A DNA stretch of 64,000 bases. Source: Rariloculus sp963665575 (GTDB taxonomy: Bacteria; Pseudomonadota; Gammaproteobacteria; Steroidobacterales; Rariloculaceae). The stretch is taken from assembly GCA_963665575.2 (NCBI GenBank), contig CAXXDW010000003.1, forward strand, positions 372,001-436,000. The letters run 5' to 3'. The notes beneath the pieces are model-generated. The model was not told where the DNA came from. It was given only the letters and a program-made list of their open reading frames with translations, and searched no databases. Positions within the stretch are counted from its first letter, which is position 1, and each line of letters begins with the position of its first letter. A program made the translations under genes and the position numbers. This document shows, piece after piece, positions 35,041 through 44,174 of the stretch.

Positions 35041-35751
35041 ATGCGTTCAACCCGCCTCGTCATCCTCGTATGCGCCGCGTTGGCTACGCTTGCTCCGGCA
35101 CGAGCAGGAGCCTGGGAGGCACAGGTCGATCTCGGCGTTTCGGTCGCTGAGGGAAACACGGAGACTTCGGACACGGATCTGCTGGTGAGCGCCAACCATG
35201 AGGGTGAGCGCCTGCGGCACGAATTGGCCGTCAACATTCACCGTTCCACCGCGACGATCGACGGCGCGCACGTCACGACCCAGGACATTGTGGATGCCGA
35301 CTATGGCCTGCGCATTCAGCAAACCGAACGCTGGTATACGACCATCAACCTCGACGGCTATCGCGATGTCGGTCTCGACGGGCGGATCACGCTCACGGCG
35401 GGCGCGGGACGCGATCTCATTGACACGGAGACCGCGACCCTGACGATCGATTTCGGCGTCGGCGGGACGACGGAAAGCGTCGAGACGGAGGACATCGACG
35501 AAACCGTGTTTCGTTGGGGGGTGTCGGGCGAACGCTTGCTGAGCGAGAGACTGACGCTGTTCGGTGGTGCGCGCGCTCTGCATCTGGATGGCGGCGCCGC
35601 GATCTACGACGGCGAGATCGGCGTGCGGCTATCGTTTACGGAGCGGCTCAGTGCCGGTTTCAGGCTGGACATCCACCAGGAGGATCCGCACCGCTCGGGA
35701 AGGGAACCGCGCGATGTGCTGGTGTCGCTCACGATCGGCGCATCGTTCTGA
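35041..35751 (+). CDS. DUF481 (YdiY-like) outer-membrane beta-barrel protein
   Basis: 236 residues. Signal peptide (LVILVCAALATLAPARA), then a barrel of alternating strands typical of DUF481: WEAQVDLGVSVAEGNTETSD, DADYGLRIQQTERWYTTINL, and a C-terminal strand DVLVSLTIGASF ending in Phe, the usual outer-membrane insertion signal. The function of the family is unclear. The ATG at 35041 has gggag about seven bases upstream. Confidence 0.82.
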   Translation: MRSTRLVILVCAALATLAPARAGAWEAQVDLGVSVAEGNTETSDTDLLVSANHEGERLRHELAVNIHRSTATIDGAHVTTQDIVDADYGLRIQQTERWYTTINLDGYRDVGLDGRITLTAGAGRDLIDTETATLTIDFGVGGTTESVETEDIDETVFRWGVSGERLLSERLTLFGGARALHLDGGAAIYDGEIGVRLSFTERLSAGFRLDIHQEDPHRSGREPRDVLVSLTIGASF

Positions 35752-35855
35752 TCCCGGGCGATCGGGCAAAAGCCTGGCGGCCCACGGCGGAAACCGGGCC
35801 ATGTCGCCGCCCGGCCTTGCACGGCAGCGACGCCCGGCACGATCGTCGCCTTCGA

Positions 35856-36303
35856 CTACGGCGCCCCTTCCGCGCTCTCGTCGCCCGGAGCGCCAGTGCC
35901 GCGCGAGCCCATAAAGAGCCGGGAGCCGTCGGCCAGGATCAGGTCGCGGCCGTTTGCCCGATTGGCGCCGTTGCGAGCCCGGTAACCGTGTACGGTGATC
36001 TCGGTGCCGGCCCCTGACCGAGTCGCGGGTAAATCCGCGCCGAAAGAGCGTGTTGGGTGTCGCACTCTCGATCATCCAGGTCGTAGTCGTGCCGTCCTCG
36101 TTCTGCACGTCGACATGCAACCACGCATGCGGGTTGATCCACTCCATGCGCACGATCGTGCCCTGTAGCGTCACCGGGGCATCCGGATCGAACTCGGCGG
36201 AAAATGAATGATGCGCCGCGGCCGGATAAGCGACCGCGACGAGAACCAGGGCGCCCGCCGCCGCGCCGCCAAGGCGCCATGTCTTCATCGCTTGCTGTTT
36301 CAT
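35856..36303 (-). pseudogene. DUF6152 protein with a one-base frameshift
   Basis: The first frame, from the ATG at 36303, gives a signal peptide ending AAA and a mature start HHSFSAEFDPD, then WINPHAWLHVDV and TPNTLFRRGFTRDSV. Homology then jumps frame: GTEITVHGYRARNGANRANG to the stop at 35856 lies in another frame. Removing one base from the four-C run at 36011-36014 (GGGG on the coding strand) restores DSV-R-A-G-T-E. This is either a real frameshift or a homopolymer error. Other starts are ATGs at 36324 and 36288. The partner-domain gene lies about 105 bases upstream on the same strand. Confidence 0.75.
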
Positions 36304-36408
36304 CGGCTCATTGTCATCGACCATGCCTTCAACCGGCGGCCCTGAGCCACCAGTTCGCCCGCGCCCGCAGTTCGATCACCCTGGCTCCGCCAGCCTTGTT
36401 CACGGTCT

Positions 36409-37410
36409 TCATTGGCCAGCTTGCTCGCCACCCTGCCCCACGGCGGCGGCCCGTTCCGCGTCGCGCGCGTTCTCGAGAATGTTGCGCAAACCGTAGTTGC
36501 CTTCGTGACAGGCGTATTCGAAAAGCTCGCCGTCCGACCTCCGCATCAGGTACGCGGCCGTCCAGGGCTGCACCCACTGTTGATCGTCCTCGAACGTAAT
36601 CTGGAAATCGATCGTGTCCGGACCGACCCGCGCATACCGCTCGGTCAGCCGCAGGCTCGCTGTGGAGCCGCGATAGGATATCTCGCCGTTGAAATTGCCC
36701 GTCTCGATCACGAGCGTGTCGCCCTCCCAATGACCGCGCGATTCACCCATGTACGTTGGCACGCCCGTCAGCGGGCTGCCGTCGAGCGGCACGACCCGGG
36801 TTTCGTGCACCATTTCGTGGACGATCGCGACGTAGCCCGGCGCCTGGGTGATCCGCAGGTTGTTGTTGTAAAGGCCGGGCAGAATCGCGCCGGGCAGGCC
36901 TCTCGTGATGCAGCGCTCGTACAGTGAGCGGTCCGTGAAGGAATCAGCGGCGCGAGGACCGCGCGGCATCGCCGCCCGCCGTTGCTGCGCGTCGGGAGTC
37001 AACTCCGGAATCCGGCCGTTCGCAGGATCGATGATCAGCGAGGTGCGCCGGGATTCGTCGACGTAGCGGCCGGGATCGACCATGTACTGCGCGTGCACGA
37101 GATTCGAAGGCGCGTCGGGATCGGGCGCCTCATCGAGCCGTCGCGCGGCCCGCGCCTCAAGTTCAGCGATCTCTTCGTCGGTGTAGTACTCGCGGTCGCC
37201 GAACTCTTCGCGGCGCTGCAGGGGCGTGATCGAGCGGTAATCCCAGACGCCCTGAATATCCGGGTCGCCCCAGGACATGCGCGGTACTGTGAATTCGGAG
37301 TCCGCAGCGGCCAGATCCGCGCGGGACCCGGTCTGAGCCCATACTGTTGCCGTGCCGAGGAACAGGCCTCCAAGCAGCCCCGCCACGACAACGTGAACCT
37401 GCCTGCTCAT
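36409..37410 (-). CDS. Secreted protein with the DUF6152-partner domain
   Basis: 333 residues. Signal peptide (VHVVVAGLLGGLFLGTATVWAQ), an N-terminal segment (MSWGDPDIQGVWDYRSITPL) typical of the longer members of this family, then the shared domain: ERCITRGLPGAILPG, MGESRGHWEGDTLVIETGNF, RLTERYARVGPD, and a C-terminal Cys in LFEYACHEGNYGL. Related sequences are common in environmental genomes, with no known function. The ATG at 37410 has ggaggaaggac directly upstream. It precedes the frameshifted DUF6152 gene, the third such pairing in the window. Confidence 0.75.
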   Translation of the reverse strand: MSRQVHVVVAGLLGGLFLGTATVWAQTGSRADLAAADSEFTVPRMSWGDPDIQGVWDYRSITPLQRREEFGDREYYTDEEIAELEARAARRLDEAPDPDAPSNLVHAQYMVDPGRYVDESRRTSLIIDPANGRIPELTPDAQQRRAAMPRGPRAADSFTDRSLYERCITRGLPGAILPGLYNNNLRITQAPGYVAIVHEMVHETRVVPLDGSPLTGVPTYMGESRGHWEGDTLVIETGNFNGEISYRGSTASLRLTERYARVGPDTIDFQITFEDDQQWVQPWTAAYLMRRSDGELFEYACHEGNYGLRNILENARDAERAAAVGQGGEQAGQ

Positions 37411-37552
37411 GTCCTTCCTCCGTAGAGCGGTTTGACCGATCGTATCACGTCCTGTTGCAGGCCGGTCTTGCGTACCCGAACCTGCGCATTCGGGTCCTCG
37501 AATCACCTCGATTGACAGCGCCGGACCCTCCTGAAATCGGGGACGTCAGCCG

Positions 37553-38503
37553 CTACGGGCCGCTGAATTTGTCGACCTCGCCGACGGGAACACCGATCGG
37601 GAACTCGGCCTCGTAGGCTGCCGCTCCCTCTGTCGGTTCGCGATAGTGATACAGCAGTTCCCACATCCCGATGACATTGGAACGCACCCACAGATCGAAC
37701 CAGCCGTAGTCGCTGAAGTCCTCCATTGTGACGGTCTCGAGGATTTCCTCGATGCCCTTTCCCGCCACCATCTGTTCGAGCACGCGCTCGCGCAGCGCCT
37801 GCAGGTAGTCGCGGAAGTAGAGAAAGGCCTGCTGATCGGTCACGCCGCCGTGCCCCGGCACGACGATGTCGACGTTTTCCATGCGCCCGAGGATTCCGAG
37901 CGCCTTGATCGAGTTCGGGATATCGGCATCGCGAAGCTCGGGCATCGCGAGGCTCTTGCCTTCCCGTACGAAGTCCACGGCGATCAGCACGCCTTCGGAC
38001 GGAATGTGAACCTGGATCAGGTTGTCGGTATGCGTGGGCCCCAGGTACAGCAGATCGACCTCGATGCCGCCGAGATCGAGTTGCATCGTGGTGTCGAATG
38101 TGATCTTGGGAATCGCCGTTCGCCGACCTTCCCGGATGATGTGCGGCTTGGCGTTGACGTGGGAGACCGCGCGCGCAGTGTCACTGAAAACCTCGAGCCC
38201 GCAGATGTGCATCTCGTGGTCGTGACTGAGGATCGTGTATCTGACCGGGACGTCGAACCGGCGCGCCAACTCTTCCTTGAGCCACTGCGTACCGTTCGAG
38301 CCGCAGACCTGGCCGTCGACGACGGCGATGCCCTCCGAGCCGACGATGAAGGCGCCGTTGGTCAGCCCGCCGTAGCGGTAGACATGCTCGGTCAACTGCT
38401 CGATCTGCATCTCGGGCAGCTCGCGCTGAGCCGAAACATCGGTGCCGAAACACAGGGCGGCCGCCGGGAACAGAGTCAGGACAAAGGTACGAAACTTGCT
38501 CAC
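37553..38503 (-). CDS. Exported metallo-beta-lactamase-fold protein with altered metal motif
   Basis: 316 residues; signal peptide to about 26. The MBL fold is clear (EHVYRYGGLTNGAFIVGSEG, YLGPTHTDNLIQVHIP, IVVPGHGG), but the His-x-His-x-Asp-His motif reads S-H94-D-H96-E-M98-H99. The Asp that normally binds the second metal and acts in catalysis is Met. The other ligands appear present (H158, D177, H218). It may bind one metal or have a changed reaction. The GTG at 38503 was chosen for its gggggga ribosome site six bases upstream and the signal peptide that follows. Confidence 0.82.
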   Translation of the reverse strand: MSKFRTFVLTLFPAAALCFGTDVSAQRELPEMQIEQLTEHVYRYGGLTNGAFIVGSEGIAVVDGQVCGSNGTQWLKEELARRFDVPVRYTILSHDHEMHICGLEVFSDTARAVSHVNAKPHIIREGRRTAIPKITFDTTMQLDLGGIEVDLLYLGPTHTDNLIQVHIPSEGVLIAVDFVREGKSLAMPELRDADIPNSIKALGILGRMENVDIVVPGHGGVTDQQAFLYFRDYLQALRERVLEQMVAGKGIEEILETVTMEDFSDYGWFDLWVRSNVIGMWELLYHYREPTEGAAAYEAEFPIGVPVGEVDKFSGP

Positions 38504-38657
38504 GCGAATCCCCCCGTGAAGTGTCTGGCGATGCCGTTCGCAAGGTCCAGGCTGCCGCCGTTGGCGCGCCCTGAACCTGCCTCGTTCGCGGGCTCGAACG
38601 CCGTTTCGACTGTGCCATGGATGGCACCTGACCCGGCGCAGACCACCCACCGATGCG

Positions 38658-39935
38658 CTACTCCCAGGCCGAATAGACGGGCTGACCGACGAGATAATCC
38701 GGATCGGCGTTCGGCAGCGGCCGGAACTTCTGCGCGCCGCCCGTATCGACCTCGGCAATGTAGAAGTTGCCTTCCTGATCCACGCTCATGCCGTGAACGC
38801 CCCACATGCCGCCCGGGAAATCACCCCAGGTGCCCCAGGAATACAGGAAGTTCCCGTCGAGGTCGTACTTGAGAACCTTGCTCGTCCCGCGGTCCGCGGC
38901 CCACAGGTACCCGTCTGCGGAAATGATGAACATGTGGATGTCCGACGGCGGATCGCCGAAGCGCCACTCGTCGAGATAGTTGCCATTCTCGTCGAACACC
39001 TGCACGCGATGATTCTGCCGGTCGTTGACGAAGACCCGGTTCGTTTCGGGGTCGACGGCGATGCCGTGCACGTTGTTGAAGTAGCCCGGCCGCGTGTCGT
39101 CCGGCGGATTGCCGCGTTGACCCCATTCGAGCAGGTAATTGCCGTCGGCATCGAACTTCACGACGCGCGTGTTGGCGTAACCGTCGGCGACGACGAACGA
39201 ACCGTCGGGAAACCACGCCATGAACGTCGGCCGGTTGAAGTGCGACTCGTCGTCGCCGGACTCGCCGTAGGTCCCGATGGTCTGCACGAGTTCGCTGCCG
39301 TCGTTGGAGAACCTGAAGATCGAGTGCCGATAGTCGTCGACGACCCAGACGTGCTTGTCGGGATCGTACGGACTGACGTAGACGGCATGCGGACGGGAAA
39401 GCATGTCGTCCCACTGGCTCCAGTCCTCGATCATGTTGCCTTCGGAATCGAAGACGAGGATGCAGTGCTCCCAACGCGCGTCGACGCCGAGCCGCCCCCC
39501 GCCATCCACCCAGGCCTGCAAGCCGTCCGCGGGCGGACCACCGGCGCCGCCACCCCCCGGCGGGCTTGCGCGCGTCGCGTCGCGCAGCGGCAGGCGGAAC
39601 ATCGGAAACGAGATGCTCGGCCCCATGTCGCGCAGCCACTCGGCTGGCGGCCTTTCGAGCGTCGGCAACTCGCCGCGCTGCAGCACGAAGACGCGATCGG
39701 GGCTTTCGGCGAACACGTACTGGCCCGCGCCCCAGGTCCAGCCCTCGTGGCCCGGCAGCTCCGCGAGCGGCTTCGGCCAGTCGGCAACGACTTCGTAATG
39801 CCCGAAAACGTCCTGACCGCCCTTCTGTCCCGGAAATGCGGGCTCCTGGGCTCCGGTCGTGGCAAGCGATGACCCGAGTACGAGCCCCGTGGCGCAGGCC
39901 GCCGCCTTACCGATTCGTCTGACCGCGTAATACAT
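38658..39935 (-). CDS. Exported NHL-repeat six-bladed propeller
   Basis: 425 residues. Signal peptide (AAACATGLVLGSSLATTGAQ), a Gly-rich loop near 140, then NHL-type blades: HAVYVSPYDPDKHVWVVDDY, TFMAWFPDGSFVVADGYANT, FNNVHGIAVDPETNRVFVND, and GVHGMSVDQEGNFYIAEVDT. The blades resemble those of peptidyl-alpha-hydroxyglycine amidating lyase, but the catalytic residues were not verified. The ATG at 39935 has gggggag six bases upstream. It is divergent from the CcdA-like gene at 40198. Confidence 0.8.
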   Translation of the reverse strand: MYYAVRRIGKAAACATGLVLGSSLATTGAQEPAFPGQKGGQDVFGHYEVVADWPKPLAELPGHEGWTWGAGQYVFAESPDRVFVLQRGELPTLERPPAEWLRDMGPSISFPMFRLPLRDATRASPPGGGGAGGPPADGLQAWVDGGGRLGVDARWEHCILVFDSEGNMIEDWSQWDDMLSRPHAVYVSPYDPDKHVWVVDDYRHSIFRFSNDGSELVQTIGTYGESGDDESHFNRPTFMAWFPDGSFVVADGYANTRVVKFDADGNYLLEWGQRGNPPDDTRPGYFNNVHGIAVDPETNRVFVNDRQNHRVQVFDENGNYLDEWRFGDPPSDIHMFIISADGYLWAADRGTSKVLKYDLDGNFLYSWGTWGDFPGGMWGVHGMSVDQEGNFYIAEVDTGGAQKFRPLPNADPDYLVGQPVYSAWE

Positions 39936-40197
39936 CTCGACTCCCCCGATATTTGCGCGCAGCGAGCATTCATCGTATACAAACTGCCGCTGCTTGGCAG
40001 CCCGTATCGGAACAACGCGTCGCATCGGAACCGCTTGGCGGCAGTCGGGGAAACCGGACCTACACCGCACATCGGGTACGACCGAAACGGCGGCGCCCCG
40101 CAACACGCCGACATTGCGGTAATATTGGCTGCTGAACCCGCCCTGTCGAACGGGCCAATCGGGACCCTGCCGGCAAGTCCGGCATCGAGGAACGAGC

Positions 40198-41559
40198 GTG
40201 CATACGATCGCGATACGCAATCCGCTCAAGCTCAGCGCCCTGCTGGTCGTCGGCGTGCTGATTGCGTCTTCCTGGCTCATCTTCCCCTATTTCGTCCAGG
40301 GCACGCAGCTCATGCGCAGCGTCGGCGACAACAGCCGCCTGATCAAGGGCGGCAGCGTCTCGCTCTACCTGAGCCGCTCCCTCGTCCAGTCGCCGCAACT
40401 CGAGATCACGGCGACCTACGCGAGCAGCGAGTATTTCCAGTACGTGGACCGCGCCGCCGTCATCGGCAACCTGCGTCCGGACCTCAATCACGTCTTTTTT
40501 GTGAACGAGACGATCCACCGGGGCGAACTCGGCTCGGAGCTGCCGGTCGTGGAGTTGCATGTCGGCGACGACGTGTACCCGCCAGGAGAAGCGAGCGGGC
40601 CGCTGAACCCCGAACATCACCGCGTAAGCGTATACAGCTTTCCGAAACGCGATGCAGACGGCAATTTCATCGATATCGACGCCGCGGGCAGCATGCGGCT
40701 ATACGTCTCCGACAACTACCTGGGCAGCGAGCGGCCACTGAGCTTCGTCGGGATCTGGGACGCGCCATACACCATACCCGCGGATCTCAGGGCGAGCGCC
40801 GGCATCACGCCGGTCGCGGTGCTTGCACTCGGCGCGGGCCTGCTCGCCTCGGTGCTGACGCCGTGCCTGCTGCAGCTCGTCGTGATGTTCGGTTCGTCGA
40901 TCGCCGCCTTCTCCACGCTGCCCGGCGCACCGGCCGCACAGGCGCTCGGCGCCACCCCCTATATCCGGCGCAAGATCATGGCGATCGCGGCCGCCTTCGT
41001 GCTCGGCTTCATGGCGCTCTACATGGCCGCGGGCGCACTGATCGGCGCGGTCGGCCACCAGGCGCAGCTCATCTTCGCCGAATACAGCCGCACCGTCGCG
41101 GTCGCCTCGGGGATCATCGTCATCCTCATGGGGCTTTGGGTCGGACTGCGCGGCAGCCGCGCCATGGCCTGCAGGATTCCGAGCCCCGAGAATCTCAAGA
41201 AATTGTCGACTCGCGACACGATCGGAACCATTGTGGTTTCGATCGGATTCGCGCTCGGGTGCACGGCGTGCTTCGGCGGGGCGATCGTCGGTACCCTGCT
41301 CGTCTACGTCGGCGCGATCGGCAGCGCCGCGATCGGCGCGACCATCATGCTCGCCTTCGGCGCGGGCGTCGCGATCCCGTTCATGCTCGCGGCCTGGTAC
41401 GTGTCGCGGATGGACAGCATCCTCGCGTTCATCGGCAACCATGCGAAATCGCTCAACATCGCGAGCATGGTCGTAATCATCGCCTTCGGACTGATCCTCG
41501 TGACCGACAACTTCCATGTCGTCAGCGACATGATCTACCCGTATCTCGGGCTGAGTTAA
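40198..41559 (+). CDS. CcdA/DsbD-like membrane protein with N-terminal extracytoplasmic domain
   Basis: 453 residues. One N-terminal membrane segment, a periplasmic domain of about 165 residues not resembling DsbD-alpha, then a CcdA/DsbD-beta helix bundle. The redox Cys are likely C223 (VLTPCLLQL) and C355/C358 (ALGCTACFGG), in the first and fourth helices as in CcdA. Such proteins pass electrons from cytosolic thioredoxin to periplasmic thiols, for example for cytochrome c maturation, which suits the many heme c proteins here. The GTG at 40198 has gagg about seven bases upstream. A propeller gene follows after 26 bases. Confidence 0.8.
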   Translation: MHTIAIRNPLKLSALLVVGVLIASSWLIFPYFVQGTQLMRSVGDNSRLIKGGSVSLYLSRSLVQSPQLEITATYASSEYFQYVDRAAVIGNLRPDLNHVFFVNETIHRGELGSELPVVELHVGDDVYPPGEASGPLNPEHHRVSVYSFPKRDADGNFIDIDAAGSMRLYVSDNYLGSERPLSFVGIWDAPYTIPADLRASAGITPVAVLALGAGLLASVLTPCLLQLVVMFGSSIAAFSTLPGAPAAQALGATPYIRRKIMAIAAAFVLGFMALYMAAGALIGAVGHQAQLIFAEYSRTVAVASGIIVILMGLWVGLRGSRAMACRIPSPENLKKLSTRDTIGTIVVSIGFALGCTACFGGAIVGTLLVYVGAIGSAAIGATIMLAFGAGVAIPFMLAAWYVSRMDSILAFIGNHAKSLNIASMVVIIAFGLILVTDNFHVVSDMIYPYLGLS

Positions 41560-41585
41560 TCGGTGCCGCCACCGGCGCGTGAATC

Positions 41586-42797
41586 GTGAAGAAACGTCTG
41601 AACAACCTTGTTCGTCATGGTCGAGCGTTCCGTGGATGCTTGCTCCGCGCTGCTCCGGCTGGTCTCACGTCACGGCTCGCACGAGCGCTGCCGACGATCC
41701 TGGCGCTGGCGGCCGCTGCGCTTGCCGGAGGCGGCACGGCACTGGCGCAGGACATCTCCAATCCGCTCAGGCTCATGTTCGTGGCCGACGCCGTCGAACC
41801 GCTTATCGATGTCGTCGACCTTTACGAGGGCGAGGTCGTCTACCGTATCGAGACGGCCCATGTCGCAGACCACGTCGTCGCAACCCCTTACGCGCCGATA
41901 CTCGTGCACGTGAACATCGAGCGTCGGCTCGTGAGTCTGTACGACCTGCGCTCCAGGGCGCTTGCGAAGGAAGTCGAACTGCCGATCGTCCCGCGCCACA
42001 TGGTGCTCGACACGACGGGCTCGAGAATCGGTTTCAGCGACAGTGTGGACGGCGGCTTCGTGCTCTTTTCCGCTTATGCCGGCGCGATCGTGTTCACGCT
42101 CGAGGACTTCCCGCCGACCGGCGATGTGCTGTTCGACCCCAACGAGGTCGACGTCTACTACAGCAACAGCAGGGACGGAACCATCGGCCTCATCGATACC
42201 AACGTCAAACGCACACTCGAGATCGACATTGCCGAACCGGGTCAAGCGCTGTCATCGCCGAGCCGCAGCCTGGACGCACGCTACGTCTATGTCGCAAATG
42301 AGCAAACCGGTGAAATCAATAGCTTGAATGCGTTTTCTCGAGTGATTTATCAGAGTTTTTCGGTCGGCACGTCGCCGGCGCGGCCCTACACGACGCCCGA
42401 GGGATCCTTCCTCTACATGATGGACCGCGACACCGGAAGATTCATGTCGGTAGAGCAATCGCGCTTCGAGGTCTATGACGACCGCGTCATCGGCGAAGGC
42501 ATCGATCTGGTCACGGTCGGCCGCTTCGACAGGCTGAACCTGCTCGCAAGCACGACCAACAATCGCTATTACATCTACGACAACCTGCTCAGGTCCGTGA
42601 TCGACTCCGGTGATTTCCCGCATACCCCGCTGACGGCGCAAGGCGCCGCCGACGGCCGGACTGCGTACGTGTCGTTCCGGGACAGCCCGCAGTTGGCGGT
42701 CATCGATCTGGAGCGGCAGGAGACGACCTTTATCGCTGCCGCCGCGACCGGCATCGGCGCCGCAAGCATCGGACTGTCGAATAACGTCTGCCACTGA
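41586..42797 (+). CDS. Exported YVTN-type propeller, probable partner of the CcdA-like protein
   Basis: 403 residues from a GTG. A signal region (LPTILALAAAALAGGGTALA) precedes seven blades such as IDVVDLYEGEVVYRIETAHV, HMVLDTTGSRIGFSDSVDG, and RYVYVANEQTGEINSLNAFS. The chain ends IGLSNNVCH, so the last two residues are Cys-His: a possible thiol or metal site that might interact with the redox Cys of the preceding membrane protein. That link is inference from adjacency. No enzyme activity is predicted. Confidence 0.75.
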   Translation: MKKRLNNLVRHGRAFRGCLLRAAPAGLTSRLARALPTILALAAAALAGGGTALAQDISNPLRLMFVADAVEPLIDVVDLYEGEVVYRIETAHVADHVVATPYAPILVHVNIERRLVSLYDLRSRALAKEVELPIVPRHMVLDTTGSRIGFSDSVDGGFVLFSAYAGAIVFTLEDFPPTGDVLFDPNEVDVYYSNSRDGTIGLIDTNVKRTLEIDIAEPGQALSSPSRSLDARYVYVANEQTGEINSLNAFSRVIYQSFSVGTSPARPYTTPEGSFLYMMDRDTGRFMSVEQSRFEVYDDRVIGEGIDLVTVGRFDRLNLLASTTNNRYYIYDNLLRSVIDSGDFPHTPLTAQGAADGRTAYVSFRDSPQLAVIDLERQETTFIAAAATGIGAASIGLSNNVCH

Positions 42798-42899
42798 ATT
42801 GCCAACGACATTGAGTTTATCGGCGCTTCGGTGCGTCGTCGGTGCGCCCTTCCGAAGCCATGGACCGACCGTGCCGGCGGCCCCGGCGATTCCCGCCCA

Positions 42900-44174
42900 C
42901 TACTCGTAGCGCAGCGAACTGATCGGGTCGAGATTCGCGGCCTTTGCGGCCGGCAATATCCCGAACACCACGCCGACCACTGCCGAGAACCCGAGCGACA
43001 GCGCGACAGCCCACATGGGCGTGTACGCGGGCGGAAAGCCTGGGATGAACGAAGCCGCCAGTGCACCGATTCCATAGCCGATGCCCAGCCCGATCACACC
43101 GCCGATCAGGCACAGCACGAGCGCCTCGAGCAGGAACTGCAGCAGGATGTGGTGCCGTTTCGCGCCGATCGCCTTGCAGATACCGATCTCGCGCGTTCGC
43201 TCCGTTACGGACACGAGCATGATGTTCATGATCCCGATGCCGCCGACGAGCAGCGAGATGCCGACGATACCTGCCATGACGACCGTGACGTTGTTGATGA
43301 TCGAATCGAGCGTGGATCGAAGCTGCTCCGCCGTCTGGATTCGGAAGTCGTCGGGTTCGTCGGGCTCCAGGCCATGGGAAGTTCTGAGCAGTCGGCCGAT
43401 GATCGAGGTAATCGCGTCCATTCGTTCCAGATCGGCGACCGTCAACTGAATCTGCATGTTCGGAAACACAAGGTTTCCCTGCAGGCTCGTCAGCGTGTTG
43501 TATGGGATCATCACTACGTTGTCGAGTTGCTGCCCGAGAATCTCGCCCTTGGGTTCCGTCATTCCGATGATCCGGAGCCACTCCCTGTTGAGCTGAATGA
43601 ACTCGCCCACGGGGTCTTCGGGCAAGCCGAGATCCTCGCGCGTTTGCTCGCCGATGACGGCCACGCGCCGGCGGGTCTTGTTGTCGCTGTCGGACAGGAA
43701 GCGGCCAAACCGGGAGAAGTACTGACCGATATCCTGGTAGGACCAGGTTGTCCCCACGACTTGCGCGGACACCGTCTGTGAACCAAAGCGGATCTGACCG
43801 GATTGCGAGTACAGGATCGGCGTGATCGAGTCGATGCCCTCCACGCGATACCGGATGAGGTCCAGGTCTTCCTGGGTGAGCCGGTTGCGACGGCCCTGTG
43901 CAAACTGCCGCGGAGGCGTATAGGGCTGAACCGTGATCCCGTTGCTGCCGAGGCCTTGCAGTTGTTCGCCGATCGCGAAACTCAGTCCCTGAATGATCGA
44001 CACCATTCCGATCACGGATGCGACGCCGATGATGATTCCGAGCGTGGTCAGGAAACTGCGAAAACCGTGCGCACGGATCGAGTCGAGCGCGGCGCGCACG
44101 GCTTCGGCTGCGGCGAACGCCAGGGGAAACCTCCTGCGCGGACGGGGACGGGGAACAGCATTCCTAGCCGGCAT
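42900..44174 (-). CDS. MacB/FtsX-type ABC transporter permease
   Basis: 424 residues with the MacB_PCD/FtsX layout: a first helix after an Arg-rich N-terminus (FLTTLGIIIGVASVIGMVSI), a periplasmic domain of about 220 residues (INREWLRIIGMTEPKGEI type) and three C-terminal helices (MAGIVGISLLVGGIGIMNIM, VALSLGFSAVVGVVFGILPA). The ATP-binding domain is separate (next gene), unlike E. coli MacB, where both are fused. It is probably an exporter of a peptide, siderophore or lipid-like compound. The ATG at 44174 overlaps the ATPase stop by 11 bases. Confidence 0.88.
   Translation of the reverse strand: MPARNAVPRPRPRRRFPLAFAAAEAVRAALDSIRAHGFRSFLTTLGIIIGVASVIGMVSIIQGLSFAIGEQLQGLGSNGITVQPYTPPRQFAQGRRNRLTQEDLDLIRYRVEGIDSITPILYSQSGQIRFGSQTVSAQVVGTTWSYQDIGQYFSRFGRFLSDSDNKTRRRVAVIGEQTREDLGLPEDPVGEFIQLNREWLRIIGMTEPKGEILGQQLDNVVMIPYNTLTSLQGNLVFPNMQIQLTVADLERMDAITSIIGRLLRTSHGLEPDEPDDFRIQTAEQLRSTLDSIINNVTVVMAGIVGISLLVGGIGIMNIMLVSVTERTREIGICKAIGAKRHHILLQFLLEALVLCLIGGVIGLGIGYGIGALAASFIPGFPPAYTPMWAVALSLGFSAVVGVVFGILPAAKAANLDPISSLRYE

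Noticed and set aside
40035..41582. Open frame of 515 codons in another plus frame over the CcdA-like gene
   Set aside because: The CcdA frame has membrane helices and paired Cys; the alternative is Arg-rich with no helices.
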